In this document: positions 55,357 to 64,000 of the stretch, in pieces | How the letters are laid out: every line of letters begins with the position of its first letter | How positions within the stretch are numbered: the stretch's first letter is position 1 | Source of the DNA: Sarcophilus harrisii | Taxonomy: Eukaryota; Chordata; Mammalia; Dasyuromorphia; Dasyuridae | NCBI RefSeq assembly: GCF_902635505.1 | Contig: NC_045426.1 | Location: forward strand, 306,664,874-306,728,873 | Length of the DNA stretch: 64,000 nucleotides | Direction of reading: 5' to 3' | Position numbers and translations under genes: made by a program | The notes under the pieces: model-generated | Seen by the model: only the letters and a program-made list of their open reading frames with translations | The model's database searches: none | Told to the model about the DNA's origin: nothing

Positions 55357-56100
55357 GTTCTTAGTCAATCTCTCCCCTTCAGAGAAGGCCTATGGCTTTT
55401 TCAGCCACCTCTTTCTATTTGTCTCAGCTATAGTGTATAGTGGAGATATTGTCTTCAGGCCATCTGCCATTCTGAATCCCATCTACTTTTTGAGGAAGGA
55501 GATTGCTGCTTGGTTGATAAGCCTCTTTCCTGCAAACAAACAAAAAAACAAAAACAAAAATTTACATCTTTTCAAAGTGAAAGATACCCCAACTAAGGCT
55601 TTTCTGAGTCCCTCAATTCAACTTTCACATAATTTATGATAATAAAACCATTTTGATCTTTAGGTCTTATCATATGTCCCTGGCTAGACATATCTTAAGA
55701 GCTCTTCATCCTCAAAAAAGAAATAAAGCTGAATGATACTGAATGATTTTTAACCTTTCCTACTTTGCTCCTCTGCTCTGTGAAAATAAGAGTATTTGAG
55801 ATATCTACAGAAAGTTAAAAAAAAAATCATGGCCTTTGTCTTATTTTAATTTGGAAATAAATCTGTAATCTCTCTACCAATAATTGCCAGTAATCAGGTA
55901 TTTGTACTTTAATAGTGACATAACCTAAAGTACAGAAATCTCTGATTCTTGAAAAACAAGTTACAAGTTTGTAAAAGGTTAGAAATTAATAGTTTGAGAC
56001 ACTGAAATAAATAAGTATACAGATTTTTTAAATAAATTGAACAAAAGTTAAGTTTAGACAATAACCCAAAAAGAAAATCTTTTCTTCATAAAGTCCACAT
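55357..56100. other. Unassigned AT-rich sequence
   Basis: A run '(caaa)n' at 55536-55560. Otherwise nothing recognised. Confidence 0.4.
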
Positions 56101-56790
56101 CTCTTTCCAACAGAGATGATTCCTTGCTTGACTGTGCTATGTAAATTATTAAAGCAGTGATAGAATAGACTCAGGCCCCCACAGACCATCAAGTACTGAT
56201 ATTAAACTTAAATTCAGATTCCTCAATGGGGACAGAAATTGAGAAGGAAAGCGTACAGATGCTCCAGTTATCTGTGGGCTTGTCACGTCCTTCTCACTCG
56301 CTACATTTACTGGGGGACAAAGATAAGCTCTGATGTAGCCCTGAGGACGTTTATCACTCCAGTGCATTCAGTTGCTTTCTCTTGAGGGTGCCATGGTCAT
56401 TTTTAATCACTCAGCATCCTTTAATTAGATCTCCGGATGGAAACCATGAATCTTCTGCTTGAGAAATCTGCTGCATATTTAATCCAGCCCCTTTCCTCTT
56501 GCAAAGTCAAAGACAATTAAGTATGAACTATTCCAGCTCCAGTTGGTCAATGTGTACATAATATCTGCCTCTGTTATGAGTGGGTGGCAGTTGTGGTCAT
56601 CATTTTTCTTTCTTTCTGGGGAATTGTGGTCTCTGCAATGTCTGCCTCTATTCGTTAGCACCATCTTACAATAATAAACCTAAATAGTTTCAGGCTCCTG
56701 CAAAAACAAATTGAAACATCTGTCTTTGACTCTAGCAGGGGGCAATCTATTCTTTCCTTTGTGATCCACCCTGCTAATTAAAGGAAAGAA
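56101..56790. other. Candidate conserved non-coding stretch
   Basis: No repeats. Complex sequence with homeodomain- and SOX-like words, e.g. 'catcctttaattagatctcc' (56409), 'aaagtcaaagacaattaag' (56503) and 'ctgctgcatatttaatccag' (56469). It resembles developmental enhancers in style; conservation is untested. Confidence 0.35.
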
Positions 56791-56796
56791 AGTGAA

Positions 56797-56905
56797 ATTC
56801 AATTCAACAATGCAATTTAATAAGCATTTATTAAATACCTACTATGTACAGTTCGATGTTGGAGATGCAAAGAAGGCAGATGATCCACTAATTTGGGTGG
56901 GTGAG
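56797..56905 (-). repeat. L2 3' end, reversed
   Basis: 'tttaataagcatttattaaa', 'tacctactatgtacagttcg' and 'tgttggagatgcaaagaagg'. Confidence 0.75.
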
Positions 56906-56984
56906 GATCAGAAGAGAAAAGACTGAGAGAGTTCTATGGATGAAGACAACATGTGAATTGGAGTTCACCAATTCATGTAATTAG

Positions 56985-57240
56985 GTGATGCAGTCAATAA
57001 AATACTGGACTGAGAAGCAGAAAGACCTGAGTTCAAATCCAGCCTCATACACTTATTAATTGTATGGCTCTGGAGAAATCATTTAATTTTCATCTGCCTC
57101 CATTTCCTCAACTGTAAAATGGGGATGATAATAGCACCTATCTCCCAGAGTTGCTATAGGATCAAATGATATATTTGTAAAATTCTTAGCACAGCATTTG
57201 GAACATGGGTAAGCCAAATGTTTACTTAATAAATGTTTGC
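56985..57240 (+). repeat. THER1-type SINE, full length
   Basis: 'gacctgagttcaaatccagc', 'tcaactgtaaaatggggatg', 'ataatagcacctatctccca' and 'tgtttacttaataaatgttt'. Confidence 0.9.
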
Positions 57241-57645
57241 TTCTCATCTTCCAAATGGAAAATTTCAGAGCGCAATCTGGTCAAGCATTGAGCCACCTCT
57301 ACTCCAACTTCTTTCTTCCTGACCAATGATAGAGAATAGATCTGACAAGAAGTTTTTTTTTTTACCCGAGACTTATTCTACATAGGGCAAGAGCTTTTAA
57401 ATCAGAAAAAAAAAGTAGGACTGGAGGGTGCTTCCACATCCCCAAGAATTTCTATTGGCCAGGGGAACATTTTTCAGATTCTTGATTTCAAAGATTGACA
57501 CCTTTAAGTACTAAAAAGGAATTGATGTTTCATCTAAATACAGACTATCTGTAGAAAATTCTTTTCTGGTAACCATCTCATTCTTTTGTACCTAAATTAT
57601 TCATTTGGCATATTTTGAGTCGTGGATTCTTAGAATTAGAATGGA
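57241..57645. other. Unassigned sequence
   Basis: Nothing recognised; T- and A-runs at 57353-57363 and 57404-57414. Confidence 0.4.
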
Positions 57646-57649
57646 CTCA

Positions 57650-57860
57650 TCCCACCATTGTAGACATCTCTGGGTTGGTAGGAAGAGAGAAGGGGAGGAA
57701 GAAAAAATTTACATGATAATTTTGTGGTATATTTGAAAGGAATTGTAAGTTGTACACAGAAAAATTTGCAATTTCATGTATGATTGTCTTTTTTTATACT
57801 ATGTTATAAAAATGCTTCTTTTATTCTATAAATTAAAAAAATTAAATGAGAGAATATCAA
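57650..57860 (+). mobile_element. L1 3' tail fragment
   Basis: 'gagaaggggaggaagaaaaa' followed by 'gcaatttcatgtatgattgt' and an A/T-rich end, as in a marsupial L1 tail. Confidence 0.5.
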
Positions 57861-58059
57861 AGGTGGTCCAAAGGGAAACCTTTGACAAGATTCAAAATAA
57901 CCTATTGACTCTATAATATAATGAAGTAATGGATGTTTGTGATTTCATGTACCATCCTCTTTTTTTGTTCTTTGCATATGGAAATGCCCATATATACTGG
58001 TATGTGTCAACATACCACATACATACATACACACAAATCAGAAGGGAACCCAGTTATCA

Positions 58060-58430
58060 TCTACACCAACTCTTCCCTGAAAAGCAATCACCACAACAAC
58101 ATACTGAATAAGTGATCATTCAGCCTCAGATGAAAAACATACAATGATAAAGAAACCCATCATCACTTGAAGCAGTCCATTCCACTCTAGGATAGCTCCA
58201 ATTAATAAAAATTTTATCTTAACATGAAATTGGTTTTGCCCTCTGGAACCAAAGAGAAGTCTAATCCCTCTTCCAGATGACAGCCTGAAAACAACTATCA
58301 TGCATCTCTTGAGTCTCCTCTTCTCCAAAATAAATATTTCTAGTCTTAGTGCCCTTAACCATCCTGGCTACCATCTTCTGGATTCTTTTTAGCTCATCAA
58401 TGTTCCTCTCTAAAATGTTTATCTCAGCTT
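58060..58430 (-). mobile_element. L3/CR1-like LINE 3' region, reversed
   Basis: 'agcagtccattccactctag', 'aagtctaatccctcttccag', 'atgacagcctgaaaacaact', 'gagtctcctcttctccaaaa' and 'aaccatcctggctaccatct'. Collinear with 1185-1700. Confidence 0.85.
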
Positions 58431-59090
58431 CCACTTAGCTTTACATAACTTCTTGGTGGTTTTTCTAACCAAAGGTCCAGAGAAGTAATGCACAATGATG
58501 GCAACCACTTTAGGGAGGAAGCATGTCTCCAAGAGGAAGAAATGTGCCTCTTGTACGTCAGCACCTTGGGAGAAAGCACCATTTTCCTGGTGCTTGTTAC
58601 AGTTTTATTCAGCAACATTCTACACTTCCATTCCTCAGCAAAAGTTCAGACTTTTTCTCTATAAACCACTTCTTGGTTCTTTACTGACATAGACAGCATA
58701 GAATATTTATACAGACATGTCTGTCTTCATTTAATCCAATTAGCTGTGCTTGACTGGTGAGTTCATTCATCCAGCTGACAAGTTTTAGGTAGAGTCATGA
58801 TCGAATTGCAGGCCCTCTGCCTTTGCCCTCACTTCTATCACTACTCAGGAATCTAGAAATGGCAACAACATAGCTCTCCCTTTCTATATTCTGTCCTGAT
58901 AATAAAGCACATGTTAGACAAATATCTGGTTAGTTGCACATAGTAGGTTCACAATGAATACTTTTTGAAATAATATTATGAGTGCAATAAAAGCTACTGA
59001 TCATCAATCCAAGTGCTACTTTCAGTCACAAAAGTTTAACTTTTCCTAACTCTCCAAAAAGCTTAAATTATCTTCCCAGTCCCATCGTAT
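58431..59090. other. Unassigned, with a SINE/L2 tail near 58900-58980
   Basis: 'gttgcacatagtaggttcac' and 'aatgaatactttttgaaat' at 58935 suggest an L2 end. The rest is not recognised. Confidence 0.4.
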
Positions 59091-59097
59091 TTTTCTG

Positions 59098-59310
59098 CCC
59101 AGATCAAATGAGATAATTTTTGCAAAGTTCTTAACATAGTGCCTGGCATATAATAGGTGCTAAATGAATGTTTATTCCTTTTCCTTCCTGGAACATTGAA
59201 ACAAGCATTAATTAAATGCCTCTTCTGTGCCGAGTACTAAAAATACAATGACAAAATACAAAAACAAAATATAAAAAATTTCCTGCCCTGAAGGAGCTGA
59301 TGTTATCCTG
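59098..59310. repeat. THER1 tail followed by a reversed L2 end
   Basis: 59098-59180 plus: 'agatcaaatgagataatttt', 'gtgcctggcatataataggt'. 59195-59310 minus: 'acaagcattaattaaatgcc', 'tgccctgaaggagctgatgt'. Confidence 0.7.
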
Positions 59311-59684
59311 GATCAAGCTAATGATTTCCTAAGTTTTTCTTGGCCCCAAGGAAACAGGGCTTGTTCTTGACTTCCTACCAAGATTGGATACAGAAGCAGG
59401 GAAAGAGTTAAGGGCACTACCAATTTACTGAATCAATTGACTCAATTAATATAGATGCACACAATCATGTCATTTTCAGCATAGTATCCGAAAGGTTTTA
59501 ATCACTGGACAAAAGACTTGAGGTCATCCACTTTTGTATGCTAACCTACAAATTAAGAATGTTAAGACTAAATAATATGTTACTTTTAGTTCTGACATTC
59601 TAATATTTTATAATTCTTAAATCTATTCAGTGTATAGCCAAGGGGATTTAAAGAAAGCATACCCAATGTGAACTTTAATTCAAA

Positions 59685-59885
59685 AGGAACTCCAGGCACA
59701 GGTCTTCCCATGTCACTCAACCTACTCAAAAATCTTCAGTAACTCTCCAATGCCCCTCTAAAAATTCCTTAACTTGGCATTCAAGTACTTCCACAGCCTA
59801 GCTCATTAGCCTCTCCTTCACAAACTCTACATTCTCATCAAATTCAGCAACTATCCTTTTCATTGAATTCCAATTTCTTTGTATA
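59685..59885 (+). mobile_element. L2 LINE 3' fragment
   Basis: 'aaaatcttcagtaactctcc', 'ccttaacttggcattcaagt' and 'acttccacagcctagctcat' follow the L2 order. Confidence 0.7.
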
Positions 59886-59914
59886 CACACACACAATTCC
59901 CTGTGATGGACATC

Positions 59915-60005
59915 CAGGGTCATTATGAGATTAAAATGAGATGTAAACATGTAAACCACTTTGCTAACTTTAAATGTTAAATATTGTTATCATGATGATA
60001 GTGGT
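59915..60005 (+). repeat. THER1/MIR tail
   Basis: 'attatgagattaaaatgaga' and 'gtaaaccactttgctaactt', ending in a 'attgttatcatgatgat' tail. Confidence 0.6.
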
Positions 60006-60175
60006 GGCAATCATGTAGTTTTCACCAGGGCTTGACTCTCCCATTGTTCTAATTTGATCATCAATCATCAATTCTGTATGTTATTGTTCATATACTGTCA
60101 TAGAACTTGAAGTAGAAGAACAAGGAATTTTTAATTAATTTTTCAATATTCCTATAAAACCCTGCAGCAATCTCC

Positions 60176-60178
<3 letters not shown>

Positions 60179-60216
<38 letters not shown>
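60179..60216. repeat. (CA)n microsatellite
   Basis: About 19 CA units. Likely polymorphic. Confidence 0.97.
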
Positions 60217-60217
<1 letters not shown>

Positions 60218-60484
60218 ACAACACTAACTATATTTCTTTCCTTTTTCCTACCCTTTTGATCTTTTTTGTTTGTTTTGTTTTTGCCTTTTGATCTTTGAAG
60301 AGAGAATAGATGGAAATAAGTGTCAAAGAATTAAGGGTTTTCTGTGAAGAAATTGCTGAACTACTATCTCAAAAAGCCAATCTTCCTATCTAACATCTAA
60401 TTTAATCCAAAGATTAGATATAGCGTCACAATAAGAAGACTTTCCAGGGGCTTATGTACCTGTATAAGTTCTGTAGCAAGGAGC

Positions 60485-60559
60485 CAGTATTTCCAGAGGA
60501 TACAGATCAATCAATCCATCACTTTCTATGTCCCCAGCATTGTGCTAATACAGAAAATA

Positions 60560-60607
<48 letters not shown>

Positions 60608-60930
60608 CAAAAATCATCTCTGTCCTCAAGGAATATATAGTGTGTGTGTATATACAGCTATATAATATGTATGTATGTATGTATGCAAATATGTGTGTAT
60701 GTGTAATTTTTGACAAAATACATATAAACTAGATAGAAAGGAACACTAAGGGAGAAGACACTAGCAGCTGAGGAGGACTTGGGAAGGTCTTCAGTTTGAT
60801 CTGAGTCTTGAAGGAACTTAGGGATTCTTAGTGTCAAAGTTAAAGAGGAAGAGCATTCCAGATACAGGGGACGAGGCAGTACACAGGTTCTGAGATGAGA
60901 CATGGAGCATCTGCCTACTAACCAGACTAA
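60485..60930 (-). repeat. L2 3' region, reversed, with internal poly(A) and TATG runs
   Basis: 'tctatgtccccagcattgtg', 'tctctgtcctcaaggaatat', 'tgagtcttgaaggaacttag' and 'gaggaagagcattccagata' follow the reversed L2 order. A run of 46 A lies at 60561-60606, where the repeat normally has a short A-rich segment, and (TATG)n lies at 60667-60684. Confidence 0.7.
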
Positions 60931-61700
60931 GTAAGCCATTACTGGCAAAACTGCCCCCAGGGACTTTAACAGTCACAGAATTGGTAACCACATAATCCAG
61001 TTTGGAGCCCAATCCCTATACACAGTAAGACAAAGAAAAGGTCGTTGGTCATCCTCAGCAAGCTTCATCTCTCCAAGGGCCCCAATTGGGAAAGAAGTGA
61101 GGATCCAGTGACTAGAGAAAGAATCCAGAGGGAGAGAGAAAGGAAGAGGAAAGTAAAGAGGCTCAGAGAGATTGATTTTACAGAACCTATATTTTCAATC
61201 CATTGCTATAAAGCTTCCTGACATAGTTCCTCATCAATTCAAATATGACTATTCTTCACATCTGACTAAGCTGAGGAAATGGATTATTCTGACATAAATG
61301 CCCATGGCTGCCGCTTTCTAAAATTGAAAAGAAACTAGTAAAGTTGATAAGATCTGCTGGGAGCAGCCACATTATTGCCTGCAACAATAAGGAAGAGGTC
61401 ACTTAGGGAGTACATCCAGAAGTCAAAATAGAATTTCTGACTTTCTTGTGGAAAGGAAGAAAATCAACTGAAGGAGAGTATATTGGACTAAACCAGGTGT
61501 GTCCTGAAATATCAGTTGTATCTATAAGTTTATCCAATACAGTGATATTTCAAATAATTGTAATGTTCTATTAACCATGTTTTTATTTGGCTTGATTTTT
61601 TGTTGTTTGTTTCTTTAGTTCTGCAAGCAAAGTATTTATTACAAGTATGAACATCCATAGAATGCAGGAATCCAGGAATTTTTCCCCAAACTTCTATACT
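60931..61700. other. Unassigned sequence
   Basis: No named repeats. 61290-61400 has mixed composition with 'catggctgccgctttctaaa'. Confidence 0.4.
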
Positions 61701-61719
61701 TTCTATATATATTGTTATA

Positions 61720-62175
61720 TATAGAGGGTCACAGTCAGTGGGGAAACTCTGAGTAAGGTATAAGACTCTTCGGCCCAGAAGGAACCTGCTAACAATGTCT
61801 GGTTCAGCTCCCCGTCTCCCCTAAGGGCTCTCCGCCTTCCTGAGAAGTCAGAGGACGGTGACAATCTGTGTTGAGATTGAAGCAGAGTGATAGCAGGTGG
61901 CAAACTACAATAGCAAGTTGTTTATGTGGTCCTACATGCTCAGAGTTGTTTTTGTTACATTATAAAAAGGGAAAGCTCTTGAAATAAACCATTTTTCCAC
62001 CATCCTTGGGAGTCCCGCCCCATCACTTCTCCACTAGGAAGGGATATTTTAATCATCCCTGTATGGGGGCTCTAGAAAGCAACGTTATGTTTTGTCACCC
62101 CAACTTGGGGGCTCTAGAAAGCAGAACTCAATATTTTAATCACCCCAACTTGGGGCTCTAGAAAACAGGACACAG
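61720..62175 (+). mobile_element. LTR fossil with primer-site-like triplicated unit
   Basis: 61720-62040 looks like the end of a retroviral LTR: 'acattataaaaagggaaagc' (TATA-like, 61957), 'gaaataaaccatttttcc' (61981, polyadenylation-type signal) and a CT-rich end. It is followed by 'tgggggctct', which resembles the start of a tRNA-Pro primer-binding site (TGGGGGCTCG), as in gamma-like (ERV1) elements. That unit, about 44 bp, occurs three times in tandem at 62044-62172. No coding retroviral sequence is recognised. Confidence 0.5.
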
Positions 62176-62560
62176 CAGTTATAGACAACAATTATGATAG
62201 TACTTATATAGTAATGAGGAGGACACAAAAAGGAAAGGACCTTGCCCATGCAAGGTAGAAAAGTCCAGAGAACCTAGAGCAAACCAAGAAAAAAGTGAGT
62301 ATGGAAGGTCTAGGCACTTTCTTAAATGGTAGTTGAAAACTAGAACTCACCAGTTGGGAGGGTTGAGCAGGAGGGTAATCAATATTCAGGGTGAGAAGGT
62401 CTGCTGGGAGAATGTAAAAAAGACCAGAGGAGGAAGATCAGGAAGACTTCTTGCAGGCGGTGGCACTTGAAATGGACTGTGAAAAAAAATAAAAATTCTA
62501 AATGTATTTACTGGACACTGCTTGCTAAAGCAGGATGATACATATAACAAAATTTTCAAC
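62176..62560. other. Unassigned sequence
   Basis: Nothing firmly recognised. Confidence 0.4.
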
Positions 62561-62563
62561 TTT

Positions 62564-62790
62564 AAGAGAGGCAGCATGGTGGAGAGACAGCTGTCAAAGT
62601 CTTCTGTGACACCTATTTGCTATATGACCTTGAACAAATCACTTCACTAGTGTCTACCTTAGTTTCCTCATTTGTAAAATGAGGATAATAATAGCACCTC
62701 ATGGGGTTATTGTGATGATCGAATGAAATACTAAACATAAAGCAACTATAAACTTTAAAGTTCTATATAAATAGTAGGGTTTTTTATTTA
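62564..62790 (+). repeat. THER1-type SINE, full length
   Basis: 'gaggcagcatggtggagaga', 'ctatatgaccttgaacaaat', 'ctcatttgtaaaatgaggat', 'aataatagcacctcatgggg' and 'ctatataaatagtagggttt'. Confidence 0.88.
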
Positions 62791-63605
62791 TCACTGCAGA
62801 AAAGTTACAGATTGGCAGAAATTTTCCTTACCAGGAGTTCCCTAAACCATTGAAATCATAGAACTAAATTGCACCATTTCAAATCTTGAGGGTAAAAATA
62901 AAAATGACTTTCTTTTTAATTGCAAAATGAATAAATATATGACTCCCCCAACCAATTAGTTAATCAAAAGTTTTACTACATTTACATGATGAAGGAGGAG
63001 GGCGGGGAGCTCCTGATCAATTTGATGAAGCTCTCAGTAAACCTAATATGGTTATAGGGTATGGAATTTTTCCTGTGGAGATCACATGGTCCCACTCTAT
63101 CCTAACTTCAATTGCCATCTCCTCTTTCTTTCATCTTTCTTCAGAATTCGTCATCCCCATGAATTGAATACCATACAATTCAATCCTAATGAAAAACAAA
63201 AAAAGTTCTTCCCTCCAAGGATTTATATTCCATCATAATAAATAATGAATTAAAACTTTCAGAGAAAAATGGAGGAAGCAAGACAGAAACAGGAGTTTGG
63301 GGTGAAAATTGCATTAGACTATATTTTCTTTTTGTCTGTAATTCTACCATTAGAGATTCATTCCTTTGGGTTTACCCCTTTTAAAAAATCAGATACCCAT
63401 GGAAGGGCAACTAATTAAAAGTAATATCTCCTCTATAGGAATTCATTCATCATAACACTTTCTAATCAAATTGGATAATGTATTAAAAAGCCTTTTAAAA
63501 TGCTGAAAGCTATATGAGTGTCAGTTTTATTATTAATATCTGACTCCTAACTAAGGATGAAATGAGAGAAATTTGTCTTTGGTTCTCTTCCAAATAGTGT
63601 CACAT
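62791..63605. other. Unassigned AT-rich sequence
   Basis: Nothing recognised. Confidence 0.4.
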
Positions 63606-63609
63606 TCTA

Positions 63610-63990
63610 TCTCCTGGATCTTCTTCCTTCCTTATCTTTCATATATCTCCAGTGCAGTATTCCATTTCTTCATAATTTACATTTCTGGGCCATTTTAATG
63701 CCATCCCCTCCTTTACCATTACTTTCTTCCTAGGTATCAAATTAATACAACCATTCCAAGAAAGTTCATCAATTAGCTGCTCTTTGACCCTAGTTACCCT
63801 TCCTTCTACCTTCCTTGTCTATAACATTCCACCCATGATATCACGCCCCTTTATTTTGGCTTCTTCTATTAGAGCTTAAGCTGCTTGAAGACAAGGACTA
63901 TATTGGTTGCTCATATTCATATTCTCTCTCAGTGATCAGAATAATACACAGTGTATAGTATGCCACTTTTTCATTCATTAGTTCACATCC
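63610..63990 (+). mobile_element. L2 LINE 3' end
   Basis: 'agagcttaagctgcttgaag', 'acaaggactatattggttgc' and 'aataatacacagtgtatag' mark the end. 63610-63830 is weaker. The window stops just after it. Confidence 0.55.
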
Positions 63991-64000
63991 TTGCTTTTAT

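Noticed and set aside
60454-60732. Open frame with a poly-lysine run
   Set aside because: It arises from the 46-base A tract inside a reversed L2.
62044-62172. Possible CRISPR-like direct repeats
   Set aside because: Only three contiguous units in vertebrate DNA at an LTR edge, without distinct spacers.

Overview
The window is AT-rich vertebrate DNA, and its repeats place it in a marsupial. The diagnostic families are CORE-SINEs with an RTE/BovB-type tail (MAR1), tRNA-derived WALLSI/WSINE-type SINEs, THER1/MIR-like SINEs, marsupial L1 3' ends, old L2 and L3/CR1 LINE fragments, small hAT (Charlie-type) elements and scattered LTR fossils. Their mix looks most like an Australian-type marsupial, but species cannot be settled by eye. 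Family names come from memory of consensus sequences, not from a database search, and most boundaries are good to about 10-30 bases.

I found no protein-coding gene I can defend. All long open frames are low-complexity (GA, GGA or poly-A tracts) or lie inside repeats. The window therefore reads as an intergenic desert or part of one or more very large introns. One short candidate exon at 35354-35446 (acceptor, ATG, hydrophobic signal-like peptide, strong GTAAGT donor) is the only gene-like signal and is speculative. No tRNA gene, rRNA gene, CpG island or CRISPR array was seen.

Layout: 1-7.5 kb holds an L3 LINE split by a SINE, a row of MIR copies, an L1 tail, a hAT element with perfect target duplications and a solo LTR inside an L2 tail. 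7.5-12 kb is SINE-dense (WSINE, MAR1, THER1 and a (CAA)n-tailed SINE). 13-16 kb has L2, L3 and two young L1 3' ends in opposite orientation. 16-25.5 kb is relatively repeat-poor and includes conserved-looking non-coding stretches (18.1-19.2 and 21.7-22.1 kb). 25.5-34.9 kb mixes L2, SINEs, a diverged 155-bp direct duplication and a 600-bp polypurine tract. 35-43 kb holds the candidate exon, another hAT copy, an LTR-like fossil and a second L3 split by younger repeats. 43-55 kb has an L1 insertion carrying a GA microsatellite, several hAT copies and a three-level nested insertion (L1 in L1 in an older repeat). 55-64 kb has a conserved-looking stretch at 56.1-56.7 kb, L2/L3 fragments, a 46-base A tract and an LTR fossil with a triplicated 44-bp unit.

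No genes can be said to work together here. The value of the window is its readable insertion history and a few candidate regulatory or exon sequences. I did not find a convincing undescribed biological system.
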